A stretch of DNA of 10,170 nucleotides. It comes from Acidobacteriota bacterium. Lineage in GTDB: Bacteria; Acidobacteriota; Vicinamibacteria; Vicinamibacterales; UBA8438. Position numbers and translations under genes: made by a program. Below are positions 1 to 7,666 of this stretch, piece by piece (the stretch's first letter is position 1; every line of letters begins with the position of its first letter). Below the pieces are notes generated by a model. It was not told where the DNA came from. It saw only the letters and a list, made by a program, of their open reading frames with translations, and made no database searches. The stretch spans positions 1 through 10,170 of the forward strand of contig DTWD01000426.1 in assembly GCA_012963185.1 (NCBI GenBank), read 5' to 3'.

Positions 1-43
1 CCGCCGCTTTATTCTTTTAGGAGTGTATGTTGGTTAGAGGTCG

Positions 44-244
44 TTACTCAGAGCCTTGTGAATCTGCGTTTTCGGCTTTGTCGTCAGTTTTTATCTCATC
101 TTTAAAACCTCGGATGGCTTGCCCCATCCCTTTTCCAATACCGGATAGACGGTTCGCACCAAAAATGAGAATCAAAATGATCATAATGATCACAAGTTCC
201 GGTAAACCGATTGGTCCGAGAAACGCTAGCATCCCAACCTGCAT
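44..244 (-). CDS. tatA: Sec-independent protein translocase subunit TatA/TatE-like
   Basis: This 66-residue protein has the TatA/E architecture. There is a very short N-terminus, then one hydrophobic helix (about residues 12-29, GLPELVIIMIILILIFGANR). The FG hinge (F28-G29) follows, then an amphipathic helix (GIGKGMGQAIRGFKDEI) and a short acidic tail. In the Tat system TatA oligomerises in the inner membrane with TatB/TatC and lets folded twin-arginine substrates pass. I chose the ATG at 244 because AGAAAGG lies about 6 nt upstream; an ATG four codons in (232) is also possible. No tatB or tatC is visible, which is common because lone tatA genes occur in many bacteria. The C-terminal tail is short even for a TatA. 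It could be called TatE, as TatA and TatE cannot be separated by sequence here. Confidence 0.93.
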   Translation of the reverse strand: MQVGMLAFLGPIGLPELVIIMIILILIFGANRLSGIGKGMGQAIRGFKDEIKTDDKAENADSQGSE

Positions 245-546
245 GGTGTGCCTTTCTTCCCAAGCGAATATCTGCCTTGGGTCATCACCCTGTCTAGCAT
301 TTAAAAGAGTGTAGTTCAGAATAACACGGCGGGAATTATTACGGGATAGTGAGCCAACAAAAATAGGGTCAAATTAGTCGATTTCGGCAAAACGGCAAAG
401 GGTTTCTTTGGCGCTTCAAGTAATATGCGCAGGCAGCCAAGACGACGGTGGCGAATTGGATTCCATGTTACGGTTTCGACTGATCGAGGACGCGCGTTGG
501 TTTGTCCCGACTGATAACAAGCTAATAACGGTTGTGATGAGTAACT
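245..546. other. Gene-free spacer between tatA and the anion symporter
   Basis: These 302 bp lie between two divergently transcribed genes, so promoters for both should be here, but I find none with a convincing -35/-10 pair. Short open frames cross it on both strands, but none has a recognisable protein family or a ribosome binding site. I see no tRNA cloverleaf and no strong hairpin. Confidence 0.6.
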
Positions 547-2055
547 ATGAAGGACATTCAGACCGATCAAGTAGCGGCTTCTCAGGAAGCTGAAGCCACT
601 GAATCACGGTTTGACACCGTCAGGCGCCGAGTTGGCCTCTTATTGGGGCCAGCGGTATTTTTGCTTGTTCTGGCAACCCCATTCGAACAATTGACGCCTG
701 AGGCACATCGACTGGCGGCAGTGACTTCATTAGTGATTATCTTTTGGACGACTGAAGCACTCCCGTTGCCCGTTACCGCATTACTGGGCCCAGCGCTCGC
801 GGTCATGCTCCAGGTTGCGCCGGTTCGAGAAGCATTAGCGCCATTTGCTAACCCATTGATTTTTCTTTTCATCGGCAGTTTTATTTTGGCTCAGGCGCTG
901 TTTGTGCATCGTGTGAACGAACGAATTGCATACGGTGTCTTGTCGTGGAAATTTGTGGGGGCACGTCCGACGCGGATATTAGTGGCCTACGGCGCGCTTG
1001 CGGCATTTCTCTCAGCGTGGATGAGTAACACGGCGACAGCCGCAATGTTGGTGCCAATCGGGTTGTCACTTATTGCCTTTATGGAGAAGGAAGGCAAAAT
1101 GCCGAAAAATTATGGCACGGCGTTAATGCTTATGGCCGCGTATGGTTGTTCGCGCGGAGGGATGGCGACGCCGGTCGGAACACCACCTAATTTAATTGTG
1201 ATTGGCATGCTTAGTGAGCAGCTCGATGTTCGCATTTCTTTTGTTGACTGGATGGTCATTGCTACGCCGATTACTGTCGTGCTGATGGTGATCGTGTTCT
1301 TTTATTTGAATTGGGTTGGTCAGACAGGTGTAAAGGTGATTCCTGGCGCCGACTTAATTATTAGGGAACGCAAGGCAGCCCTCGGTCCATGGAAACGTGG
1401 CGAAGTGAATGCCCTTATCGCTTGTGGGGTGACGGTGATACTTTGGGTGGGGCCAGGATTATTACCGCTGTTGTTGGGTCGAGAACACGCGGTTACGCAA
1501 GCGGTGCTTTCTGCTATTCCGGAGTCGGTGGCCGCTTTGACTGGCGCGGTTTTATTGTTCGTGCTCCCGATAAGTAAAACTCAGCGAACAACGCTCACGT
1601 GGAAACAGGCTGCGCAGATTGATTGGGGCACAATTCTTCTTTTTGGTGGTGGTTTGGCGCTTGGAACGATGGCCGGGTCGAGTGGTCTTGCTCTAGCGGT
1701 TGGAGAAGGCATTACGAGTCTTGTGCCAACCAATGAAGTGGTTACGCTGACATTTGCAGCTGCGCTCTTTACAGTCGTGTTGTCCGAAACAATGTCGAAT
1801 ACGGCTGCGACGAATATTGCCATTCCGATCGTGATTTCGATTGCACTGGCGATGGAAGTCAATCCAATGGTGCCTGCTATTGCGGCTGGCCTTGCTGCGT
1901 CAGTTGCTGTTGTCCTACCGGTGTCAACTCCCCCGAATGCGATCGTGTACGCGTCAGGAAGGGTACCGATTATCCAGATGGTGAAATACGGGCTCTTGAT
2001 GGATGGGATTGGTGTGGTGTTGGTGCCTACATTGGTGCTGATAATGATGCAGTGA
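547..2055 (+). CDS. DASS/SLC13 family anion:Na+ symporter
   Basis: This 502-residue integral membrane protein belongs to the divalent anion:Na+ symporter family, which takes up dicarboxylates, sulfate or related anions with sodium across the inner membrane. It has the family's internal two-fold repeat. A first SNT motif at S160-N161-T162 (SNTATAAM) pairs with a second at S417-N418-T419 (SNTAATN). Each is followed by a TPPN element (residues 212-215 and 461-464). These SNT motifs form the substrate and sodium sites in structurally known members. Many hydrophobic segments span from about residue 30 to the C-terminus, and the length is normal. The ATG at 547 is the first start after an in-frame stop at 538-540; the ribosome binding site is weak. 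The substrate cannot be read from sequence. A degraded ClC channel gene follows on the same strand. Confidence 0.93.
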   Translation: MKDIQTDQVAASQEAEATESRFDTVRRRVGLLLGPAVFLLVLATPFEQLTPEAHRLAAVTSLVIIFWTTEALPLPVTALLGPALAVMLQVAPVREALAPFANPLIFLFIGSFILAQALFVHRVNERIAYGVLSWKFVGARPTRILVAYGALAAFLSAWMSNTATAAMLVPIGLSLIAFMEKEGKMPKNYGTALMLMAAYGCSRGGMATPVGTPPNLIVIGMLSEQLDVRISFVDWMVIATPITVVLMVIVFFYLNWVGQTGVKVIPGADLIIRERKAALGPWKRGEVNALIACGVTVILWVGPGLLPLLLGREHAVTQAVLSAIPESVAALTGAVLLFVLPISKTQRTTLTWKQAAQIDWGTILLFGGGLALGTMAGSSGLALAVGEGITSLVPTNEVVTLTFAAALFTVVLSETMSNTAATNIAIPIVISIALAMEVNPMVPAIAAGLAASVAVVLPVSTPPNAIVYASGRVPIIQMVKYGLLMDGIGVVLVPTLVLIMMQ

Positions 2056-2066
2056 TGTTTTGGTAG

Positions 2067-2080
2067 GCTTCTTTTGAAGC
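2067..2080 (+). terminator. Possible weak stem-loop after the symporter gene
   Basis: GCTTC-TTTT-GAAGC forms a 5 bp stem with a 4 nt loop, 12 nt after the symporter stop codon. It is not followed by a clean T run (ATTCTTG), so as an intrinsic terminator it is weak. Confidence 0.25.
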
Positions 2081-2109
2081 ATTCTTGAATAGTCGAAACG
2101 TCTCAGGCC

Positions 2110-2591
2110 ATGCGAAGCTCGGAACCGAGCGCCGCGGTGGTACGTTTCATCTTAAATTTACCTGGCATACGTAGTTTGCATGAGCGTCAACTACTGTTTC
2201 CGGTCGTGGTCATTGTTGTTGTTGCTGTTGTTTTAGTAGATGGCGCTATTGACCGTACTGAGCAAGTGGAACGTGATGCGTCTAGCCCACGTAGTACTAC
2301 ATTAGTCCCACAGACTCCGGAGCCTACGCGATGGTTGGAATGGCCGCGTTCTTCGCGGCCACGGCAAAGGCTCCGACTACGTCCATCATTATCTTGTTTG
2401 AGATGACGAACGACTACCGCATTATGTTGCCGCTAATGGCGGCAACGGTCGGGAGTGTATATATGTCCCACCAGTTTTTACCGCATAGTATCTACACGTT
2501 GCGGCTTGTGCAGCGTGGCATCCCATTTCCGTACACTGATACAGAGCAGCCAGGCACCAGCACACCGCGACCAGAACCGGATACTGTGTAG
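2110..2591 (+). pseudogene. Remnant of a ClC-type voltage-gated chloride channel
   Basis: The right-hand part (2319-2591) reads GAYAMVGMAAFFAATAKAP followed by TTSIIILFEMTNDYRIMLPL. This is the characteristic late membrane segment of ClC channels/antiporters (GAYALVGMAAF..ARAP.T.I.ILFEMTGDY). It has no start of its own, and an in-frame TAG stands at 2292-2294. The left-hand part, in another frame (2110 to about 2280), encodes a stretch with LHERQLLFPVVVIVVVAVVL, which could be the N-terminus and first helix of the same channel. That assignment is inference. Between the two pieces about 300 residues of the normal pore domain are missing. After the conserved segment the frame drifts into a short tail and stops without CBS domains. 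I infer a large internal deletion plus a frameshift. The left half contains a low-complexity GTT run (about 2214-2231), and a perfect palindrome GTAGTACTAC (2291-2300) lies at the apparent junction. Confidence 0.8.
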
Positions 2592-2639
2592 CGTGGTTCC
2601 GGTTGAATGGTCTTGGTGTTGTGTGCAGCGGCAGCTGGA

Positions 2640-3092
2640 CTACTGCGAATCGGCGATGATGATCGCTTCGAGTTCAGCGTCGGCTGTCGGAAGCTCCGCA
2701 TCACCGGCAGGGTAGTCATTAGCCTGCAGTAAGTAAGCGACGATGTCGACGTAAGCTTGCGGGCTTAAACTCGCCGGTGCTCCTTGCGGCATGGTGGTTC
2801 TAATCGCGACGAGCATGTCTGCGACGGAAAGTTCTGACCACCGGAAGCTAAACGGTGCACCAACCAAGGACGGTGCGATACCGTCCCCTAACAGGTCGTC
2901 CAGGTGGCATTGTGAACACTCTTGTTGGTACGCATCCGCGCCACGAGTTGCCTGTTCGTCCGTGAAGACTGAGTCATTAGTGGTTTTGCCTTGAGCCGAC
3001 GCGTCGTAATTAAGGGTGCATGCCATTACAAACGCTGCGGTCAAGACTGCAAGTAGGTTATTCCAATTACAAATCAAACGTCGTACGCGCAT
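2640..3092 (-). CDS. Exported monoheme cytochrome c (class I)
   Basis: This 150-residue protein has one heme-attachment motif, C59-S-Q-C62-H63. About 40 residues later comes the TMP element, whose M101 is the likely distal heme ligand, so this is a class I cytochrome c electron carrier. A typical C-terminal helix (YVDIVAYLLQAN, about 113-124) packs on the heme. The N-terminus is basic then hydrophobic (residues 13-25). It could be cleaved after the ASA at 31-33 or treated as a lipoprotein at C25 (FVMAC); the sequence does not decide. The acidic tail with PAGDAELP is like that of small cytochromes c in Acidobacteriota (from memory). The ATG at 3092 has GAGG 5 nt upstream. It stands alone, and no dehydrogenase or oxidase partner is adjacent, so its electron donor is unknown. 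Confidence 0.92.
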   Translation of the reverse strand: MRVRRLICNWNNLLAVLTAAFVMACTLNYDASAQGKTTNDSVFTDEQATRGADAYQQECSQCHLDDLLGDGIAPSLVGAPFSFRWSELSVADMLVAIRTTMPQGAPASLSPQAYVDIVAYLLQANDYPAGDAELPTADAELEAIIIADSQ

Positions 3093-3142
3093 TGATACCT
3101 CATTGACAGCACAAACACTTTGGGTAGAACTGGACTTGTTTC

Positions 3143-3151
3143 ACTATATCA
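3143..3151 (-). promoter_or_regulatory. Candidate extended -10 promoter for the cytochrome c gene
   Basis: On the minus strand this reads TGATATAGT, a TGn extended -10 with a 5/6 TATAAT match, about 50 nt upstream of the cytochrome start. No good -35 hexamer sits at 16-18 nt, which extended -10 promoters often tolerate. It is a prediction from sequence only. Confidence 0.35.
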
Positions 3152-3297
3152 GTACGTCACTGGACTACGACGAAATTGACCACGGGCGGAAGTCCTTCAG
3201 ATTCGAACTAAGAAGCATGGTACACACCTTACGTTATTTATAGCACTGACTGTTTCTGTTAAGGGGCCGGTAGTCGTAGAGAGCATTCAAGTTACCT

Positions 3298-4176
3298 GTG
3301 GACCCATGTGCTATCGTTCGATTTGTGACCGAACGTTCCTCTGGTTTGCCTCGATCGCCCGATTGCATCGACTGTCAGCGGTTTCTCGAGTCTGTCAGTG
3401 AATTTACTCGATTACACGCCGTGAAGTTATATCGACTGTCGCTTGAACTTCCGGATGCAATGCCATCGTTACCCTGTCTTGATCACGAAGCAATGCTTCA
3501 CGAAGGGATTTCTCCACATGCGGCTGCTTATGTTGAAGACTTTGAAACGGGCGGCTTGCACGAGGTGGTTTGCGTGCCAGCGCGACGCCGGATCGAAATT
3601 GACGTTGTATCAACTGCAGGTGAGCATTCGGTCGAGTCTCACGATCTTCTGGTAGGGCAATTAAAGGAACGGTTTCCAGGTTATCAGGTGGTTGTCAATG
3701 GACCGTCGTGGCTTCGTGGTGACCGTCGTGTTGCTCGAGCGTGTCGGTCACAAGTGCCACTACGTGATGTGTTGGTGGGCGCAGATTTCGAGAATTTAGA
3801 GCGGTCACTTGAGCAGTTACGTATCGTCGGTGCACTAATGGAAAAACAGTCACGAGTGGCGTCATGGAGTGTGCGAACTGTGACCGGTCCCATGCTTGCT
3901 GTTGCCGGTGTGATTTCGTATCAAGTACTCGGGACATTGACAAGTGCCTTGGGTGAACCATGGGTGCAGGGATTGCAATATTGTGTTGTTGGTTCACTCG
4001 GCGGGTTGTTTTTGTACTTAGGTTTAAAGGCAGTCCACCTGACCGAAATGGCTAATCGAGTGTGGAAGCGGTATTCAGAGTACAGCTTGATTCTGAAAGA
4101 TCGGTCACGTCAACGTCGTCGTGTTACCGCGCAGAGCACTAATGACGATGGGATCCTTAAGAAGTCGGCGAATTAA
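3298..4176 (+). CDS. Unrecognised two-helix membrane protein
   Basis: I do not recognise the family of this 292-residue protein. Visible features are a cysteine-rich N-terminus (C4, then C23-x-x-C26, C60, and further on C92 and C149), a long soluble region, and two likely transmembrane helices at about 195-214 and 225-245. The helices are joined by a short loop (TSALGEPWVQ), and a basic C-terminal tail follows (KDRSRQRRRV, 268-277). The helical stretch 165-190 before the first membrane segment may be a coiled coil. The GTG at 3298 is the earliest possible start after an in-frame stop at 3277-3279. It has no clear ribosome binding site, so a later start (for example GTG 3325 or ATG 3460) is possible. 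The last 20 bp overlap the end of the convergent VKOR gene. The ORF's length and good membrane segments argue that it is real; function is unknown. Confidence 0.7.
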   Translation: MDPCAIVRFVTERSSGLPRSPDCIDCQRFLESVSEFTRLHAVKLYRLSLELPDAMPSLPCLDHEAMLHEGISPHAAAYVEDFETGGLHEVVCVPARRRIEIDVVSTAGEHSVESHDLLVGQLKERFPGYQVVVNGPSWLRGDRRVARACRSQVPLRDVLVGADFENLERSLEQLRIVGALMEKQSRVASWSVRTVTGPMLAVAGVISYQVLGTLTSALGEPWVQGLQYCVVGSLGGLFLYLGLKAVHLTEMANRVWKRYSEYSLILKDRSRQRRRVTAQSTNDDGILKKSAN

Positions 4177-4630
4177 GCAAGAGCAGTCCAAAGATGACGG
4201 TGTTGATCCCGTGTGACGTAAAGCACAGAGGGCACGGCACTTTCAGAGTGACCAGCAGCGTATAGCTTAAATACACAGCAAGGCCGATCGTGACTAGGCT
4301 GGTGGCAACGAAAACTCGCCAAACACGAACGTCCATTAGCCAGTCTAATCCGATAGCAACGAGTAATGTCACGTAATAGATCTGGCCTAAGAGTGAGTTC
4401 GGTGGGCCAAACACACGCGCGCTCGGTGTGAAGATGATCGATGCGCAGGTCGTGTTATCCATTTGGCAAAAGGTGGGGATCCAGCGGGCATCTGGTGTGA
4501 TCCAGCGCAATGCAATAGCAGTAAAGTACGTGGCGATTGCGAGACCGGCGAGCGCTAGTGAAGCGAGAATGACAAGCATGCGATGGTTAGTGGTTTTAGT
4601 GAAGTGGTTGCGCGCATCGGTTGCCGTCAC
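4157..4630 (-). CDS. VKOR family disulfide-generating membrane protein
   Basis: This 157-residue integral membrane protein carries the full VKOR signature. There is a loop cysteine pair C55/C62 (CQMDNTTC), an FGPPNSLLG motif (74-82), and the quinone-reactive active site C133-P-L-C136 followed by FTSH. About four hydrophobic helices are visible (19-40, 84-98, 103-128 and 136-153). Bacterial VKORs reoxidise DsbA-like or thioredoxin-like partners in the periplasm and pass electrons to quinone, doing the job of DsbB. No fused or adjacent thioredoxin-fold partner is visible. The GTG at 4630 is the earliest plausible start but lacks a clear ribosome binding site; ATG 4579 would still keep the first helix. 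It is the last gene of the minus-strand run, 67 bp after the CMD lipoprotein, and overlaps the convergent 3298-4176 gene by 20 bp. Confidence 0.92.
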   Translation of the reverse strand: MTATDARNHFTKTTNHRMLVILASLALAGLAIATYFTAIALRWITPDARWIPTFCQMDNTTCASIIFTPSARVFGPPNSLLGQIYYVTLLVAIGLDWLMDVRVWRVFVATSLVTIGLAVYLSYTLLVTLKVPCPLCFTSHGINTVIFGLLLLNSPTS

Positions 4631-4697
4631 TTGCCGTGTGTAATGCCATCCGAGTTGGTCCCAATGTCACAACAGGGTGTTCTGCCGTAGCAAGCCT

Positions 4698-5492
4698 TTA
4701 TGGCGCACTTTGTGTCCAGAAATTAGGTAGTAGTCGTGTTCGGCCAGGTGCTAGTTGTACGTCGAATGTCTTCAGCGTTAGGTTGACAAAATTGTAGTAG
4801 CCAATGAGCCCGGTAAGGTCCATTACGCCACGGTTTCCAAGGAGTTCTTGGGCGCGGGTAAATGTTTCTGCGCTGAGGCGTTCTTCGCTGACCAGCTCTC
4901 GTGCGAACTGAACAATGAGGCGTTCAGTATCATCCAATCCAGGTAGAGGTGCGTCGAGCGGTCGGCGATGTTTGATCAATTCAATGATTTCAGCTTCGAG
5001 GCCTGCATCGAGTGCTAGAGGTTCGTGGGCACTCCATTCGTATTGGCTTCTCACCTCACGTGCTGTGGCGAGAATCGCTAGTTCTGTCAGTCGCTGGTCT
5101 TTGTCAGTGCCGAAACGAAGATATGTACTCGCCGGGAAGATATGTTCGGCCATAGCCGGGCTGTACAGCCACATCGCGATTGGGCCACGCGGACCGTCAG
5201 CATACCGACTGTCGGGGTTAATGATGGTGTCAAATGCACGTTGCCCGTCGTTATCGAGTGAGGCGCGATTGGGTAACGGTAGTCGAGCCCAGGAATCATG
5301 CTGAATATCACTTGGGATGTCGGGTTCTGTTACGACACTTGGGACAAATACCGCTTCTGTTGCGGTATCAACATTAACTAAATTTGTTGTTTCGTTGGGG
5401 GGTTCTTGGCGGTCACACCCTGAAATAGCGATAAGCCCCGCAGCGAAGATGGAGATATGTAACCGGATTGATGAAGATGTCTGACTACCCAT
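4698..5492 (-). CDS. Lipoprotein of the carboxymuconolactone decarboxylase (CMD) fold
   Basis: From the ATG at 5492 this is 264 residues. I chose that start over an in-frame one at 5585 because AAGGAG lies 8 nt upstream and because it places a signal sequence directly at the N-terminus. That signal has a hydrophobic core (about 13-25) and the lipobox I23-S-G-C26, so the protein should be lipid-anchored outside the inner membrane. The mature part contains the helical CMD/AhpD-like core: LTELAILATAREV, then SQYEWSAHEPLA with the conserved Glu and His, and a C-terminal GYYNFVNLTL helix. Family members act as decarboxylases, peroxidases or unknown enzymes. This one has no CxxC pair, and indeed no cysteine other than the lipobox residue, so an AhpD-type thiol peroxidase mechanism is unlikely. 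It lies 34 bp after the 2H phosphoesterase gene. Confidence 0.85.
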   Translation of the reverse strand: MGSQTSSSIRLHISIFAAGLIAISGCDRQEPPNETTNLVNVDTATEAVFVPSVVTEPDIPSDIQHDSWARLPLPNRASLDNDGQRAFDTIINPDSRYADGPRGPIAMWLYSPAMAEHIFPASTYLRFGTDKDQRLTELAILATAREVRSQYEWSAHEPLALDAGLEAEIIELIKHRRPLDAPLPGLDDTERLIVQFARELVSEERLSAETFTRAQELLGNRGVMDLTGLIGYYNFVNLTLKTFDVQLAPGRTRLLPNFWTQSAP

Positions 5493-5500
5493 AGGCCTCT

Positions 5501-5506
5501 CTCCTT
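5501..5506 (-). promoter_or_regulatory. Ribosome binding site fixing the CMD lipoprotein start
   Basis: AAGGAG on the minus strand lies 8 nt before the ATG at 5492. It rules against the longer reading from 5585, whose extra residues would precede and spoil the signal peptide and overlap the upstream gene. Confidence 0.8.
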
Positions 5507-5526
5507 CTATCATATAGTTGCCGACG

Positions 5527-6150
5527 CTAATGGGTAGAGAGGTCCCATGACGCCAGCACTTTTTGGCATGTACAGAAACGACCAAGTATACAGAGCGCTA
5601 TTACCGATGCAGTAAATGTAGTTTTCGGAATGGTCGTCTTGACTGTGCCGACTCCAAGCGTAACGTGTGGCGTGAATGCGTCGTAGGCCGCTTCAGTGCG
5701 AAATTGGCTGACCCAGGTAATGTCACGACGGCGAGCCGCATCCGTGGGCGTAGCATCGGTATTTCTGAATGCTCGTTCATCTCCCACGCCAACATCGAAA
5801 GTTGCAAGTTGGTCCATGAGTCGTCGATGAAGCGTGTCCAGCACTGGAGACGGAGTGATGATTAGTGATGAAGTTGTTTCACTGGTGGCGGCGGAAGCTA
5901 ACGTTAAATCAAAAGGAGGATGCTTGGAGACGACGTCCGCGGTCGTTTGTTCAATTACGGTCAGTTCTGTGGTTGGACTGAACTGTTGAACTAGCGAAAT
6001 ATGTGGCAGGTGTCCCGCACTAAAACGAAAGCCTTCTGGTGGTGCCGCGAGTTGTTTGTTCAATAGCTCGACCGTGGCCGAGGTGGCTGGTGGGAGCAGT
6101 ATTGCGATGTCTAATGCGAGTAGCGGCCATGGCACGTGCACAGCGTACAA
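5527..6150 (-). CDS. 2H phosphoesterase, 2'-5' RNA ligase-like (LigT/ThpR superfamily)
   Basis: This protein of about 207 residues has the two HxS/T motifs of the 2H superfamily: H50-I-S52 (PHISLVQQF) and H162-V-T164 (FTPHVTLGVG), 112 residues apart. Members hydrolyse or form 2',5' or 2',3'-cyclic phosphodiester bonds in RNA or small nucleotides. It begins with a hydrophobic strand ALDIAILLPP, as usual for the fold, and closes with a strand near 180-190. It is closer in feel to the broad 2'-5' RNA ligase superfamily than to canonical ThpR, so I give no gene symbol. The earliest start is TTG at 6150; GTG at 6141 or 6135 would give a more usual short N-terminus. None has a good ribosome binding site. 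It lies 27 bp after the small upstream gene, suggesting co-transcription. Confidence 0.82.
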   Translation of the reverse strand: MYAVHVPWPLLALDIAILLPPATSATVELLNKQLAAPPEGFRFSAGHLPHISLVQQFSPTTELTVIEQTTADVVSKHPPFDLTLASAATSETTSSLIITPSPVLDTLHRRLMDQLATFDVGVGDERAFRNTDATPTDAARRRDITWVSQFRTEAAYDAFTPHVTLGVGTVKTTIPKTTFTASVIALCILGRFCTCQKVLASWDLSTH

Positions 6151-6176
6151 CGTGGTCAGAAAAAACGTTAGTGGTC

Positions 6177-6443
6177 TTAATGACGGGTAAACAGACTATG
6201 GATTTCCTGACGCATGTTAGGGTTTGGTTTTAACGGACGAACGGCATTCCATCCATTCGCGGTCAATTCGGCTTGAAGCGCCATCGTTCCATTTAGGAGC
6301 GCCGAATCAGTTGAGAAGCAGTGTACTTTTCGAAGGCCATTTGGATAGGCAACGATGAGGCGAAATGCCCCGTTGCTCCACTCTCGTGCGTGGATGGTGA
6401 GATGTTGGCGCTGCGCCGACTGTAGTCTGGTAAATGCAACCAT
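6177..6443 (-). CDS. Small protein of unknown function
   Basis: This 88-residue open frame sits between hisC and the 2H phosphoesterase gene on the same strand. The sequence looks like a small alpha-beta protein: REWSNGAFRLIVAYPNG (20-36) would be two strands, and ALLNGTMALQAELTANGW (48-65) a helix ending in GW. It has one cysteine, no signal peptide and no membrane segment. The start at ATG 6443 has no clear ribosome binding site. I call it coding because it fills the gap in an otherwise collinear run, ends 27 bp before the next start, and has a balanced amphipathic composition. I do not recognise its family. The 135 bp between it and hisC show no gene. Confidence 0.55.
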   Translation of the reverse strand: MVAFTRLQSAQRQHLTIHAREWSNGAFRLIVAYPNGLRKVHCFSTDSALLNGTMALQAELTANGWNAVRPLKPNPNMRQEIHSLFTRH

Positions 6444-6578
6444 GAGAACTGGTTGCTGTATCGGTCGTTTACGCCAGTTCGATAGTCCTTAATGGATTTG
6501 GTCAGCAAAAGTTGGCTCGGTACAAGACAGATGTGTTTTTGCGGAATGTCCCGTGAGCGGTAACAGGCCATGGCCGAA

Positions 6579-7628
6579 TCACCGATGTAGTTCTCTAAGA
6601 GTCTCCGTCAAGGCGTGGTTTTCCTCATCCGTGCCAACCGTAATCCGTAGGGTATTGGCCAGGCGCGGTTCATCAAAGTATCGTACGAACAAGTTTCGAG
6701 ATTTGAGGGCCTTGTGAAGATGTTCCGCGCTACAGTGTGTCGGCCGGACGAGGATGAAATTGGCTTGACTCGGCCATACATAAAAATCGAGACCTTCAAG
6801 GGCGCCGATCAAGTTTGAGCGCGCAGCCACAATGCGTTCGGTTACCTCACGGGTATAGCCGATGTCTCGTATTGCTACCGCACCGAGATGCGCTGCGATA
6901 GCATCAACGTTATAGCTGTCTTTTACCTTTGCTAATCCTTTAAGAAGACTTGGTTGTGCGATGGCAAAGCCGAGGCGAAGTCCTGCAAGACCGTGGCTTT
7001 TTGATAACGTGCGAAGCACGATGACGTGGTCATGCTCCCGCACGAGGTCAAGTGCGGACTCGTTCGCAAACTCAACGTACGCCTCGTCCACTGCAAGTAC
7101 CCCGTTAACGCGACCGGCGAGTACGCGCAGGTCGTCAATGCTGACTGCCGTGCCTGACGGGCTATTGGGGTTTGCAATAATCGTGAGCGCTGCATCAGCG
7201 TCTGTTAGTTGGGTTGTTGGCAGTGCATACGTGTCATCATACGGAACCTCAGTTACTGTGCAGCCTTGTATGTGAGCCAGCGTTCGATACAGTACATAGG
7301 TCGGTATGGGGTAGGTCACCCCGCGTCCCGGGCCGGTCACTGCGCGGAACAACTGTGTCAGGAGGTCGTCGCTGCCGTTTCCCGGCAGGATCCATGACGT
7401 GTCAACACCTAAGACTTCGGCTGTCGCCGCACGAAACTCATCTGCAAACGGTTGTGGATATCGTCGGAGCTGGTTGACGTCGATGGTTTGCAGCGCCTGT
7501 CGAACTCGTGGACTCGGAGGGAACGCATTTTCATTGGTGTTCAACTTGACAACGACGTCGCCTGCTGCTGGCTGTTCGCCTGGGACATATGGCTCGAGAA
7601 TCTCAATCTCTTGGCGAAAACGCGACAT
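6579..7628 (-). CDS. hisC: Histidinol-phosphate aminotransferase
   Basis: This PLP enzyme of fold type I converts imidazole acetol phosphate and glutamate to histidinol phosphate in histidine synthesis. From ATG 7628 it is 349 residues, the usual HisC length, and starts MSRFRQEIEILEPYVPGEQP. Key elements are KLNTNENAFPPSP (28-40), the GNGSDDLL cofactor-phosphate loop (83-90), NPNSPSGT (153-160), D181-E-A-Y184 for the PLP ring, SKSHGLAGLRLG with the Schiff-base lysine K210 and R218, and LRIT with the substrate-carboxylate arginine R328. A longer frame reaches a TTG at 7694, but that TTG lies inside the best -35 box, so the shorter start is preferred. There are no other his genes nearby. HisC enzymes may also transaminate aromatic amino acids. 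Confidence 0.95.
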   Translation of the reverse strand: MSRFRQEIEILEPYVPGEQPAAGDVVVKLNTNENAFPPSPRVRQALQTIDVNQLRRYPQPFADEFRAATAEVLGVDTSWILPGNGSDDLLTQLFRAVTGPGRGVTYPIPTYVLYRTLAHIQGCTVTEVPYDDTYALPTTQLTDADAALTIIANPNSPSGTAVSIDDLRVLAGRVNGVLAVDEAYVEFANESALDLVREHDHVIVLRTLSKSHGLAGLRLGFAIAQPSLLKGLAKVKDSYNVDAIAAHLGAVAIRDIGYTREVTERIVAARSNLIGALEGLDFYVWPSQANFILVRPTHCSAEHLHKALKSRNLFVRYFDEPRLANTLRITVGTDEENHALTETLRELHR

Positions 7629-7666
7629 AATTAATCCATAATATTGTAGACGCTCTGACGCACGGG

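Noticed and set aside
316..570. Open frames on both strands in the spacer before the anion symporter (minus 316-570, plus 408-593).
   Set aside because: They have no ribosome binding site or recognisable protein pattern, and they overlap the symporter start.
2341..2361. A perfect 8 bp stem (TGGCCGCG/CGCGGCCA) with a 5 nt loop, looking like a terminator or regulatory hairpin.
   Set aside because: It falls in the conserved ClC coding segment MAAFFAAT, whose symmetric codons (GCC GCG TTC TTC GCG GCC) produce the palindrome. No T run follows.
5493..5585. N-terminal extension of the CMD lipoprotein up to 5585.
   Set aside because: It would bury the signal peptide and overlap the upstream gene, and a strong AAGGAG sits just before the ATG at 5492.
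6566..6575. Palindrome GGCCATGGCC just after the hisC stop codon.
   Set aside because: It has no loop or T run, so it does not look like a terminator. A single 10 bp palindrome is not enough to call a site.
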